A stretch of 64,000 nt of DNA. It comes from Nocardia puris. Lineage in GTDB: Bacteria; Actinomycetota; Actinomycetes; Mycobacteriales; Mycobacteriaceae. The DNA lies in contig NZ_QNRE01000004.1 in assembly GCF_003315035.1 (NCBI RefSeq), positions 496,001-560,000 on the forward strand. Direction: 5' to 3'. Below, piece by piece: positions 1 to 8,131 of this stretch; within the stretch, counting starts at the first letter, position 1; each line of letters starts with the position of its first letter. The notes below the pieces were generated by a model that saw only the letters and a program-made list of their open reading frames with translations, was not told the origin of the DNA and did not search any database. Position numbers and translations under genes: made by a program.

Positions 1-837
1 GCGGGTCAGGGTGAAGCCTGCGGCGTTCGTCACCGGAACGCTCACCGAGTGGTAGCCGGCGCGCAGCGGCGCCGAGCGCATCTCCTCGGGGGAGAAGTGC
101 TTGGTGCCGGTGAGCACGCCCGGATTGTTCGCCAGCGGCGCGGGAATCGGGGTGCCGGTGTCTTCCGGGTCCCAGTCGGCGGGGGTCGCCCGGCACACCA
201 GCGGGTAGGCGTCCTCCTTGTCGTCGGGATCGACCGGTTCGCCGGTGAACCGCGCGAGGTAGCGGTAGACGGTGTGGCGTGCGTCGGCGTCGTCGAAGCC
301 GATGCGTTCGCCGGGGGCGTAGCGGCGCGGGCAGGCGTAGCCGGTGGCGAGCGCGGCGCGGGGGACGGCGAGCACGATGTCGCCGTCGCGCCAGACGAGC
401 GTTTCGCCCTCGACCGCGCCCGGCCCGGCGGCGGCCGCGAGCACCGCGTCGCGCCGCTCGTACACCTCCGCGACGTGCGCGGGCGCGACCGTCCAGCACT
501 TCGCCTCCAGGTCGGGGAGGGTGTTCGAGACGAGGTCGGCCGCCCAGCGGCGTATCGGGGTGACGTCGGGGATGCCGTCGGGGGCGCCGATGGAGGGAAC
601 GTCGGCGGGCAGAGTCACGGAGGTGGTGGGGATCGCCGCGGGTGGTGTTGTCGCGTGGATCGGGGTGGAGCGGTCTTCGGACGGGTCCGGGGTGGAGTCG
701 CACGCAGTTGTCATGGCCGCGAGCGCGAGTAACGCGGCGGCAGTTGATCGGATGCCGCTCAGTGGTGGTCGGCGGCGCTTCTCGGCCGGGGCCGCTCGGT
801 TGCTCGGGTTCGTGCTGGTTGATCGTGCGCGGTCCAC
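1..837 (-). CDS. Secreted or lipid-anchored protein of unknown function, C-terminus cut by the window edge
   Basis: The minus frame stays open from a GTG at 837 to base 1, so the C-terminus is missing. The N-terminus has a basic stretch (residues 20-23, KRRR), then a hydrophobic Ala/Leu segment ending in Ala-Cys (Cys46). This could be a lipoprotein signal, but the lipobox is weak because Thr stands where Leu is usual. A Thr/Pro-rich linker follows, then a soluble domain that I do not recognise. The start is uncertain because the only ATG in this part of the frame lies inside the signal region. The gene is divergent from the PlsC pair. I infer an exported protein and assign no function. Confidence 0.55.
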   Translation of the reverse strand, partial: MDRARSTSTNPSNRAAPAEKRRRPPLSGIRSTAAALLALAAMTTACDSTPDPSEDRSTPIHATTPPAAIPTTSVTLPADVPSIGAPDGIPDVTPIRRWAADLVSNTLPDLEAKCWTVAPAHVAEVYERRDAVLAAAAGPGAVEGETLVWRDGDIVLAVPRAALATGYACPRRYAPGERIGFDDADARHTVYRYLARFTGEPVDPDDKEDAYPLVCRATPADWDPEDTGTPIPAPLANNPGVLTGTKHFSPEEMRSAPLRAGYHSVSVPVTNAAGFTLTR

Positions 838-1168
838 CGGGCGTTGATCGGGCGGACGTGCGGGGTCGGCCGGGCGTCGGCCGGGCAGAGTCGCGGCGCG
901 GGATGGGTTCGTGCCGGGCGTCGGCGCGCCATCGTCCGGGCTCCGGGCGGCATCGCTCGCCGCCCGCGTCCTCGAACCGGACCGCCCAGCACCACCCTCC
1001 GGAACTCGGTCCGCCCGGTCCCGGTGAACAGGGTCTTGCGCCCGGGCGAACGCGCGGTCGCCCCGCGATGATCGGTCGGTTCGCACGGTCGGCACCACCT
1101 TCCGCGGGGCGGCCGAAGGGCCCCGCCCTCTGCCGGATGGGACAGTCAGCGACTACGCTAGCGGAATT
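838..1168. other. Intergenic region with promoter of the PlsC pair
   Basis: This is the divergent spacer between the truncated secreted-protein gene and the first PlsC gene. I see no convincing ORF in it. A TANNNT-type -10 element, TACGCT, lies at 1154-1159, nine bases before the GTG at 1169. The PlsC transcript therefore probably has little or no 5' leader. Confidence 0.5.
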
Positions 1169-1918
1169 GTGGAACCCGTCTACCGGACGATCATCGGGCT
1201 GGCCCGGACCGTCTTCTTCGCGCAAGGTCTGAAATTCACCGTCGCGGGCGATGAGCACATCCCCGCGACGGGTGGCGCCGTGCTGGCGGTGAACCACACC
1301 GGCTACCTCGACTTCACCTACGCGGGCCTGCCGGTGCGCACCCCCAAGCGCTACATCCGCTTCATGGCCAAGAAGGAGGTGTTCGACGACAAGATCTCCG
1401 GGCCGATCATGCGGGCGCTCAAGCACATTCCGGTGGATCGCGCGGCGGGCGCCGACTCGTACAAGGCCGCGGTCGAGTACCTGCGCCGGGGCGAGCTGGT
1501 CGGCGTGTATCCCGAGGCCACCATCAGCCGCAGCTTCGAGATCAAGGAGTTCAAGTCCGGCGCCGCCCGCATGGCCATCGAGGCCGGGGTGCCGATCATC
1601 CCGATCGTCATCTGGGGTGCGCAGCGGGTGTGGACGAAGGGTTTCCCGAAGCGTCTGGGTCGCACCAACACGCCGATCTCCATCCTGGTCGGCGCGCCCA
1701 TTCAGCCCTACGAGCCGGCCGCCGACCTCACCGCTGAGCTGCGCGCCACCATGCAGCGCATGCTGCTGGAGGTGCAGCGCGACTACGAGCACGAGCCCGG
1801 CGCGTACTGGGTGCCCGCCCGTCTCGGCGGTAGCGCGCCCACGCTCGAGGAGGCCGACGCGATGGACGCCGCCGAAGCCGCGGAGAAGGCCGCCCGCCGC
1901 GCCGCCGCCCAGGACTGA
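1169..1918 (+). CDS. 1-acyl-sn-glycerol-3-phosphate acyltransferase family protein (PlsC), first of a tandem pair
   Basis: Enzymes of this family transfer an acyl chain to lysophosphatidic acid or a related acceptor at the inner face of the membrane. The 249-residue protein has the catalytic HX4D motif (His43, Asp48 in NHTGYLDF) and a YPEATISR block near residues 114-121, which corresponds to the EGTRS-like substrate motif. An Ala/Glu-rich tail ends the protein. The GTG start fits the alignment with the following paralogue and the -10 box TACGCT at 1154-1159. The next gene is a close paralogue. In M. tuberculosis, similar acyltransferase genes (Rv3814c-Rv3816c, from memory) lie at the corresponding place near the glf locus. 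The acyl acceptor is not shown by the sequence. Confidence 0.9.
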   Translation: MEPVYRTIIGLARTVFFAQGLKFTVAGDEHIPATGGAVLAVNHTGYLDFTYAGLPVRTPKRYIRFMAKKEVFDDKISGPIMRALKHIPVDRAAGADSYKAAVEYLRRGELVGVYPEATISRSFEIKEFKSGAARMAIEAGVPIIPIVIWGAQRVWTKGFPKRLGRTNTPISILVGAPIQPYEPAADLTAELRATMQRMLLEVQRDYEHEPGAYWVPARLGGSAPTLEEADAMDAAEAAEKAARRAAAQD

Positions 1919-1940
1919 CACCTGTTCTCGGTTCCTCGGG

Positions 1941-1946
1941 TACCGT
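1941..1946 (+). promoter_or_regulatory. -10 element of a probably leaderless transcript
   Basis: TACCGT stands six bases before the ATG at 1953. In actinobacteria this spacing places the transcription start at or beside the start codon, so the second PlsC gene probably has its own leaderless promoter. Confidence 0.5.
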
Positions 1947-1952
1947 CGCGCT

Positions 1953-2705
1953 ATGGCGCGTGAACCCGTCTACGACGTGCTCACCGGCTTGGTGCGCACG
2001 CTGTTGTGGTGGCAGGGCCTGCGGATCGATATCCGCGGGCAGGAACACATTCCGCGTTCCGGTGGCGCGGTGCTGGCCGTGAACCACACCGCCTACCTGG
2101 ATTTCATGGAGGTGGGCTTGGTCGGCCGCCGGTCCGGGCGCAATGTGCGGTACATGATGAAGGCCGAACTCGAACACGGCATCGTCGGCTTTCTCATGAA
2201 GCACTGCAAGGCGATCGGCGTCGATCGGTCGGCGGGCGCGGAATCGTTCGGCCGCGCCGTCGATTCGCTGCGCGAGGGCGAACTCGTGGTCGTCTACCCG
2301 GAGGCGACGATCAGTCGCAGTTTCGAGCTGAAGGAGTTCAAGTCGGGCGCGGCGCGGATGGCGCTGGAGGCCGGCGTGCCGATCATCCCGCTCGCCATCT
2401 GGGGCGCCCAGCGCATCTGGACCAAAGACGTCCCGAAACAGTTGGGCCGCCACCGCTTTCCCATCACCATCCGCATCGGCGAACCCCTCCCACCCGTCGG
2501 CACCCCCGACGAACTCACCGCCACCCTGCGCACCGCGCTCCGCACCGCCCTCGACACCGCCCAGCGCGACTACCCCGACCCGCCCACCGGCGCCCGCTGG
2601 GCCCCCGTCCGCCTCGGCGGCACCGCCCCCACTCTCGAACAAGCCGCCGAGATCGAACGCGCCGAACTCGAAGCCCGCCGGGCTCGTAGAGCGGAACGGG
2701 CGTAG
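1953..2705 (+). CDS. 1-acyl-sn-glycerol-3-phosphate acyltransferase family protein (PlsC), second of a tandem pair
   Basis: This 250-residue paralogue of the preceding gene has the HX4D motif (His45, Asp50 in NHTAYLDF), a YPEATISR block and a GVPIIPLAIWGAQR segment nearly identical to that of its neighbour. This points to a fairly recent duplication. The ATG at 1953 was chosen over upstream in-frame starts because both paralogues begin with an EPVY-type N-terminus and a -10 box sits immediately before it. Only 34 bases separate the two genes. The Glu/Ala/Arg-rich C-terminal tail differs in length from the first copy. Different acyl or lipid specificities are possible but not visible in the sequence. 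Confidence 0.9.
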   Translation: MAREPVYDVLTGLVRTLLWWQGLRIDIRGQEHIPRSGGAVLAVNHTAYLDFMEVGLVGRRSGRNVRYMMKAELEHGIVGFLMKHCKAIGVDRSAGAESFGRAVDSLREGELVVVYPEATISRSFELKEFKSGAARMALEAGVPIIPLAIWGAQRIWTKDVPKQLGRHRFPITIRIGEPLPPVGTPDELTATLRTALRTALDTAQRDYPDPPTGARWAPVRLGGTAPTLEQAAEIERAELEARRARRAERA

Positions 2706-2715
2706 GCGGGCCACC

Positions 2716-3180
2716 CTAGTCGCGCGGTTCGAGAACCACGACGGCGGTTTCGGTGGAGCGGAGGGCGGCGTGCGCGTCGAGGTGGGGGTCGATGGCGCGC
2801 CAGCGGGACCACAGGCGCCGGCGTTCCTCGTCCACCGCGGCGTGGGCGTAGACCGGGCGGGTGCCGTCCTTCAACGCCACGGTGGCCTCGGGGTGGGAGA
2901 GCAGGTTGAGCCACCAGGCGGGCTCGCCCTCGCCCCACCCGTTCATCGCCAGCGTGACGAGGTTCGGACCGTCCTCGACATAGCCGAGGATCACGCTGCG
3001 GGGTTTGCCGGAGCGGCGGCCCGGGACGGTCAGGCGCAGGGTGCCCCAGCCGTCGGGCTTCGGGCGCCACAGGCCGACCTTGCCGAAGGTCACGCGGTAC
3101 AGCGCGCGGTGCACCACCCACGCCGTCCTGATGAACCAGCGCGGCGGCACGCCCGCGCCCTTTGCGCCTGCGTCCGGCAT
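2716..3180 (-). CDS. Ddn-like deazaflavin-dependent nitroreductase/quinone reductase family protein
   Basis: At 154 residues this matches the small split-beta-barrel family that binds F420 and includes mycobacterial Ddn. Family features are the RRSGKPRSVILGYVEDG stretch, the GWGEGEPAWWLNLLSHPEA stretch and a short C-terminal helix. Members reduce quinones or nitro compounds with F420H2 and may protect against oxidative stress. The gene converges on the PlsC pair with only 10 bases between stop codons. It is divergent from the tRNA gene. The substrate is unknown. Confidence 0.85.
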   Translation of the reverse strand: MPDAGAKGAGVPPRWFIRTAWVVHRALYRVTFGKVGLWRPKPDGWGTLRLTVPGRRSGKPRSVILGYVEDGPNLVTLAMNGWGEGEPAWWLNLLSHPEATVALKDGTRPVYAHAAVDEERRRLWSRWRAIDPHLDAHAALRSTETAVVVLEPRD

Positions 3181-3334
3181 GTGCGAACCCTTCGACCGGG
3201 CCTCCGTGCGGGCCGTCGCCCGCCCGCTCAGTGTCCCACCCGCGGGCCCGCCCGGCCAGGTGCCGGACCGACCCCGATTTGGTCGCGCGCACCCCGGCCG
3301 ACTAAAGTCGACGCCGCACCGCGCGGCGGTGCAC

Positions 3335-3407
3335 GCGGATGTAGCGCAGCTGGTAGCGCATCACCTTGCCAAGGTGAGGGTCGCGGGTTCGAATCCCGTC
3401 ATCCGCT
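3335..3407 (+). tRNA. tRNA-Gly (anticodon GCC)
   Basis: A 7-bp acceptor stem pairs GCGGATG with CATCCGC. The D stem GCGC/GCGC follows, then the anticodon stem TCACC/GGTGA with loop TTGCCAA. The anticodon GCC is at 3368-3370. The T arm has the GGTTCGAATCC core. Length is 73 nt with discriminator T, and the 3' CCA is not encoded. I find no copy of the 3' end elsewhere in the window to suggest use as an integration site. Confidence 0.97.
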
Positions 3408-3584
3408 CAACGACCTCTCCGGCCCCTCGCCGATGTCCGAATTCGACCGGACGAATCCCCTTGCACGGTAAGATCATCCCCGGCGCAGGCGGTCGATGTT
3501 GTTCGCGGCAACGTGATTTCGCTCGTCCGTGCCGCCACGCACCGCCCCCACGGACTACGGCGACGCGTGAAGAGGGGGAGCGTG

Positions 3585-4514
3585 GTGTCCGACCGCGAAA
3601 CGATCCTGCTGTACGACCACGATTCGGCCGAGGGCAGCCACCGGACCTTGTCCCGCGCGATCGAACACCTCACCGGCACGCGGCCGAAACTTGTCGACGC
3701 CAGGCATTTCCTGCCGAGCGGTCACGGCGCCCTCCGGATCATCGACGGCACACCCCGGCTCACCCTCGGCGACGTCACCCTCACCCCGGACGCGGTACTC
3801 GTCTACGCGATCGCCCCGGAACGCCGCCCACATCTCGCCGCCTTCCTGTCCACCCTGGCGGACCACGGCCTCACCGCCGACACCGCGAACGGCTGGCGCG
3901 ACGCCACCGAAAAAGACCGCACCATAGCCTGTTTCGCGCGCGACGGCGTGCCGTTCCCCGACACCATCGTCCTGCGCACCGGCGACCCGATCGTCGCGCA
4001 GCGTGCCTTCCGCCAACTCGGCGGCGACGTGTGGATCCGCCCGGCGATCGGCATGAGCGGTCGCGGCGTCGCACACGCCACCACCTCCGCGCAGGTCCGC
4101 GACGCCGCCCACGGATTCGCCGGCCGCACCTGGCTCATGTCCCGCGACACGGGCAACCTCACCGCCCGCCGCGCCCGCGAAAGTCTGCGCATCGTCGTCC
4201 TCGACGGCACCCCGCTCTGGGCCGTCCACCACCTCCAGCCCGACCCCGACGCCCCCACCAACGAATCGGCGGGCGCCACCAGCACCCCCGTCCCCGTCGA
4301 CGCCCTCCCCACCGCCACCCTCGCGGTCGCCACCGCCGCGGTCCGCTCCGTCGGACTGCGCTTCGGCGGCGTCGACCTCGCCCCCGCCGACAACCTCGTC
4401 TTCGAAGTGAACGCCCACCCCTTACTCCTCCCGGACCGCCACCTCCACCCCGTCGCCATCCCGTGGGCCAAGGCCCACCTGACCCCCGCCCTCAGCCCCG
4501 CGCCCCTGCCCTGA
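3585..4514 (+). CDS. ATP-grasp domain protein (RimK/glutathione synthetase-like)
   Basis: This is a 309-residue protein. Its C-terminal part has ATP-grasp hallmarks: WIRPAIGMSGRGV as the flexible nucleotide-binding loop, and FGGVDL with FEVNAHP near the end carrying the metal-binding Glu and Asn. ATP-grasp enzymes ligate a carboxylate to an amine or thiol through an acyl-phosphate. Two GTG codons stand side by side at 3582 and 3585. The second is better spaced from the purine-rich AGAGGGGGAG at 3571-3580. The gene stands alone after the tRNA with no biosynthetic partner, so the substrates cannot be inferred. A peptide or amino-acid ligase role is the general expectation. Confidence 0.75.
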   Translation: MSDRETILLYDHDSAEGSHRTLSRAIEHLTGTRPKLVDARHFLPSGHGALRIIDGTPRLTLGDVTLTPDAVLVYAIAPERRPHLAAFLSTLADHGLTADTANGWRDATEKDRTIACFARDGVPFPDTIVLRTGDPIVAQRAFRQLGGDVWIRPAIGMSGRGVAHATTSAQVRDAAHGFAGRTWLMSRDTGNLTARRARESLRIVVLDGTPLWAVHHLQPDPDAPTNESAGATSTPVPVDALPTATLAVATAAVRSVGLRFGGVDLAPADNLVFEVNAHPLLLPDRHLHPVAIPWAKAHLTPALSPAPLP

Positions 4515-4713
4515 CCTCCTTCCGGGTCATCGAACCGCTCGCACCATCCGTCCGTTGCCGTATCACCTGTTTGTGGCAGCGTCAGAGAACCGCGGACGAG
4601 AGTTGGTGACGTACCCGAAGTTTCCGCCCGCCAGGTGCGTGACCTGCGATTTCGCGAATAGCGTGCTGTTCGCCGCCGGGTCGACAGACGCCACCGAGGC
4701 AGGGAGTATCGAG

Positions 4714-5082
4714 ATGACGAGTGCCGTGGGACGCGTGTTCTGCGCTGCGGTGGTGCTCAGCGGCGCGGGTGCGCTGTGGGCGGGAGCGGCGCATGCCGAG
4801 GTGACTTGCGTCGGCAGCGCCGCCGGGTGCGATCGGGCGACCACCGGATCGAGTCACTACAAGACCGGATCGGACGGGGATCGACTGGTGCGCGGGATCC
4901 TGGACCCCGGCCGATGGGCGGCGGAGCTCGAACGTCTCGGCCTGCCCATGTCGGTGGCCGCGGGCCTCGGCCGAACCGCACCGGGAAACACAGTTCTCGC
5001 AGACCTCCACGAGCCAACATTGCTCAACTCATTCATTGCCGGACAAGAACTTCGGAGCGGGGGTGGCGGTGCGGACTCGTGA
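4714..5082 (+). CDS. Small secreted protein of unknown function
   Basis: This 122-residue protein has a clear signal peptide (residues 1-28, hydrophobic, ending AGAAHA) followed by a short mature part with two cysteines in CVGSAAGC, which could form a disulfide. I do not recognise a family. The ATG at 4714 follows a GGCAGGGAG ribosome-binding site. A longer in-frame extension upstream would bury the signal peptide and was rejected. The 3' end overlaps the start of the following lipase gene, so the two are probably co-transcribed and translationally coupled. It could be an export partner or chaperone of that lipase, which is inference. Confidence 0.65.
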   Translation: MTSAVGRVFCAAVVLSGAGALWAGAAHAEVTCVGSAAGCDRATTGSSHYKTGSDGDRLVRGILDPGRWAAELERLGLPMSVAAGLGRTAPGNTVLADLHEPTLLNSFIAGQELRSGGGGADS

Positions 5083-6445
5083 GCACCGGCAAAAGGTACA
5101 CGTCAGGATCGCGAATCTGCTTCGGCTGCTGCTGATCTCGCTACTCATCTGCGGTCTGTGCACCACCCCCCTGGCGCTGGCCGACGAGCGTCCGAGCCCG
5201 TTCCAGGAGTGGATCGACCGCACCGTTCCGCCGAAAGTCGTTCCCGCCGCGCCCTCGCCGCCGACCGGTGAACTGAGCCCGCACCTCGCGGCCCTGTGGC
5301 GAGCGGTGCTGGCCTCGCCGACCGGAGATCCGTTCTTCGACGTCTGGCCCGCCGAGCTGGACGCGCGGGCGCCCGGCGAGCTCGTGACGTGGCGAGATGT
5401 GACCGCGACCGCCGCGCCCCTCGCGGCCGTGCCGATCCGGCGGGCGGTGCAGGTGAAGTTCCGCAGCACCTCGGCCTCGGGTGCCGCCTCGTTCGGTACG
5501 GCGACATTGCTGATCCCCGCTGCCGAGTGGACGGGTGCGGGTACCCGCCCGGTCGCGGTGAACGCCCTGCCGATCAACTCGCTCGGCGCGCGCTGCACGC
5601 CGAGTTACGCACTGGCGCACGGACTTCACGACAAGTTCAACGCGGGCGACTTCTTCCCGCCCACCACGTGGTGGGCGCTCAGCCGCGGGTACGCGGTGCT
5701 GGTCCCCGATCACGAGGGGCCGTGGATGTCGTACGCCGAGCCCGTCGTCGCCGGGCGGGTGGTGCTCGACGCCATCCGCGCGGTGCGCGGGCTCGCCCCG
5801 GAAGAGTTCGGCGACAGCCGATTCGCCGTCGGCGGGTACTCCGGCGGCGCGATCGCGGCGTACGCGGCGGCGGTGCTGCTCGACGAATACGCACCGGATC
5901 TGTCCGGCGTGCTGGTCGGCGCCGCCACCGGCGGACTGATCACCGACTACCGCGAGGTGGCCCGAGATTTCAACGGCAACATGGCCTCCGGCATCCTGCT
6001 GGTGGTGGCGCTGGCGATGGCGCGTGAACACCCGGAGCTGCTGGCGCATCTCAACCACCTCGGCCAGTGGCTCGCCACCTCACCGGTGCGGGACGTGTGC
6101 GGCGACAGCAACGGCCCGCTCGGCGTAACCGGAATCCCCCTCGAAATCCTCACCGACGTCGCCGACCCGCTCGGCAGCGAAGCGGCGCAACGCATCTTCG
6201 ACCATGCGGACCTGATGGATCGCAAATCCGGTGCGCCCCTGTACATCTACCATGCCGCGCACGACATCTGGGTATCCGGCACCGGCTCCGAAGAGTTCCA
6301 CCGCCGCCAGTGCGCGCTCGGCGTTCCGTCGGTACGCCGCACCGTCCCGGGCGAACACGCCATCGGCTTGTTCGCGGGCTTCCCGGGGGCCATCGACTGG
6401 CTCGACGCCCGTCTCAGTGGCCATCTGCCGCCGGCCGACTGCTGA
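5063..6445 (+). CDS. Secreted lipase of the LIP family (alpha/beta hydrolase)
   Basis: A protein of about 460 residues has an N-terminal signal or anchor segment (LLRLLLISLLICGL, cleavage probably after PLALA). The alpha/beta-hydrolase core has the nucleophile elbow GYSGGA. The general layout matches secretory triacylglycerol lipases of the LIP family found in actinobacteria and Candida. A HAAHDIWV segment and a late GEHAIG segment plausibly carry the acid and His of the triad. Two in-frame GTG starts are possible, 5063 and 5069. The second is better spaced from GGAGCGGGG. The start overlaps the preceding gene. Likely role: extracellular hydrolysis of acyl esters. Confidence 0.85.
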   Translation: MAVRTREHRQKVHVRIANLLRLLLISLLICGLCTTPLALADERPSPFQEWIDRTVPPKVVPAAPSPPTGELSPHLAALWRAVLASPTGDPFFDVWPAELDARAPGELVTWRDVTATAAPLAAVPIRRAVQVKFRSTSASGAASFGTATLLIPAAEWTGAGTRPVAVNALPINSLGARCTPSYALAHGLHDKFNAGDFFPPTTWWALSRGYAVLVPDHEGPWMSYAEPVVAGRVVLDAIRAVRGLAPEEFGDSRFAVGGYSGGAIAAYAAAVLLDEYAPDLSGVLVGAATGGLITDYREVARDFNGNMASGILLVVALAMAREHPELLAHLNHLGQWLATSPVRDVCGDSNGPLGVTGIPLEILTDVADPLGSEAAQRIFDHADLMDRKSGAPLYIYHAAHDIWVSGTGSEEFHRRQCALGVPSVRRTVPGEHAIGLFAGFPGAIDWLDARLSGHLPPADC

Positions 6446-6582
6446 GCAATCGCTGAGGTGTCTCGACGGCGACGCCCGGGCGCCCGTCACTACGCGGACG
6501 GAGAAATGCGCGTCTGCTATGGACATCTGAGCCCGCCGCCTGGTATTTCTGGGTGTACTGGTCTTGCTGCCGAGGGGGCGCT

Positions 6583-7410
6583 GTGGCGAAGCTTGGACAT
6601 CAATCCGCGGAAATACTCATCACTGTGAAGACGTATCCGTCTCCGTCGGTTCGATACGAGGAGACCGTCTGCGTCGCCGGTGTTCGTCTGGATGGCGATA
6701 AACCGGAATGGATTCGTCTGTATCCTGTCCGATTTCGCGGTATCGACACGGACTATCGGTTCGACAAGTACGCGCGAGTGAGCGTGGATGTGCAACGACA
6801 TGGCGGCCGGGATCCGCGCCTGGAATCGTTTAGGCCAGACCAGTACTCGCTGAAAGTGCTGGGAAGTGTGCCCTCGGGCGGCGCGTGGACGGCACGCCGA
6901 AATCTGATGGGAGACTTGATAGGAGACACCACGACCTGCGAACTGATATCAACCAACGCGAACTGGAAAGACGGCCATCCGGCACCGAGATCCCTGGGGC
7001 TCATCGAACCGCGAATTGATCAGATATATGTGTCGGACGGGAAGCCTTGGGATGCCGACCAATTGGAAAAGATTCGGCGCGCCGGTGAAGATACGTTGCT
7101 CGGGCCGGGGTTGCCGCCGCTGGAGCCCATGCCTTATGAAGTCCGGTACCGGTACCGCTGTGCGGCCACGACGTGTTCCGGCCATACGCAGAAGGTCCTG
7201 GACTGGGAGCTCGGTGAGGCGGGGCGACAGTGGAAACGCGCCTACGGCGACGCCGAAGCCAAGCTGAAGATCGAACAGAAGTGGGGGGACGAAATGTGCG
7301 ATCCGTCGCGGGATCTCCATTTCTACCTGGGCAACCAGGCCCGGCGGCACCACACGTTCTCCATCCTCGGAACGTGGTACGCGCTCCCCGCGCCGATGAC
7401 GCTGTTCTAG
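6583..7410 (+). CDS. Uncharacterised protein convergent with a DUF488 gene
   Basis: I do not recognise an established function for this 275-residue protein. The N-terminal half (ILITVKTYPSPS, ETVCVAGVRL, WIRLYPVRFRG) resembles small beta-barrel, possibly OB-like, domains, but this is weak. The centre has a C-X4-C-X2-H cluster (CAATTCSGH) that could bind zinc. The C-terminal LHFYLGNQARRHHTFSILGTWY is rich in aromatic and basic residues. The GTG start at 6583 follows CGAGGGGGCG. Two 60-base lines counted near the 5' end are 55-58% GC, well below neighbouring genes, which suggests transfer. Its stop interlocks with that of the DUF488 gene. Confidence 0.7.
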   Translation: MAKLGHQSAEILITVKTYPSPSVRYEETVCVAGVRLDGDKPEWIRLYPVRFRGIDTDYRFDKYARVSVDVQRHGGRDPRLESFRPDQYSLKVLGSVPSGGAWTARRNLMGDLIGDTTTCELISTNANWKDGHPAPRSLGLIEPRIDQIYVSDGKPWDADQLEKIRRAGEDTLLGPGLPPLEPMPYEVRYRYRCAATTCSGHTQKVLDWELGEAGRQWKRAYGDAEAKLKIEQKWGDEMCDPSRDLHFYLGNQARRHHTFSILGTWYALPAPMTLF

Positions 7411-7910
7411 AGGTGGATGATCTCGGCGCGCGGCATGGCGGCCAGCAGTTCGGCGGCGACCAAGTCGCGATGACAGGTCGCGTGGTCACGCTCGTAGCAG
7501 AGCAGGGCAACGGCTCCACCGTCCAGCAGTTCCATCACATGGGCGATGGCGCGCTCGGCTTCGTCGGTCGACAGGACTTCTCGAAAGCGGCGACGACTAT
7601 CCGAATCGCCGTTCCGGAAACCCTCACGATTGTCCCGGGGATTCCCGAGAGCCCGATGGTGGACGTACTCGATACCGGCAGCATTCAGCGCCTCGGAAAG
7701 TTTCGTCTTGGAAAGTCCGGGCTTGCGCGAAAACGCGTGCAACCGGACATCGACAAGAACCTGGACGCGCTCCACCAGCAAGCTTTCGATCAGCCCCTCG
7801 AGGCTGCGACCTTCGTAGCCGATACTGATCAACGTCGGGCCGTGCTCCACCCGGGAGCCGGAGCTGGAGACGTCGACGGGAGCGCTCGCTGTCGTCATTG
7901 TCGAACCCAT
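7407..7910 (-). CDS. DUF488 family protein
   Basis: This 167-residue protein carries DUF488 features: ISIGYEGRSLEGLIESL at the start of the domain, VDVRLHAFSRKPGLSK, and the C-terminal CYERDHATCHRD motif, whose Cys/His residues could bind metal or act in catalysis. The biochemical function of the family is unsettled. The first 20 or so residues are polar and variable. A second Met at 7898 is an alternative start. The gene converges on the unknown gene at 6583-7410, and both TAG stops lie in one CTAG palindrome at 7407-7410. The pairing suggests a two-gene module. Confidence 0.85.
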   Translation of the reverse strand: MGSTMTTASAPVDVSSSGSRVEHGPTLISIGYEGRSLEGLIESLLVERVQVLVDVRLHAFSRKPGLSKTKLSEALNAAGIEYVHHRALGNPRDNREGFRNGDSDSRRRFREVLSTDEAERAIAHVMELLDGGAVALLCYERDHATCHRDLVAAELLAAMPRAEIIHL

Positions 7911-8131
7911 TCATCGAGTTGATCGGAACAAGATCGGATACGAACACTCTACTCGAGACCATGACTCTGGCACCATTACCCGGTCGACGTCGGAACTGAT
8001 CCGGATGCGGTGGTGGGTGCCCCATATCGCCGCAGTGCTCCGTCGGCCTGGAGCGACGAGTTCACCCGGCCCGCAGAGGGATTCCGGCGAGGGAGCACCA
8101 CACCGCAACGGGCAGCGGGGAAGCTGCCCCT

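Noticed and set aside
3335..3407. tRNA-Gly as the attachment site of an integrated element
   Set aside because: No integrase or excisionase gene and no second copy of the tRNA 3' end were found, including near 28.7-28.9 kb where the accessory block ends.
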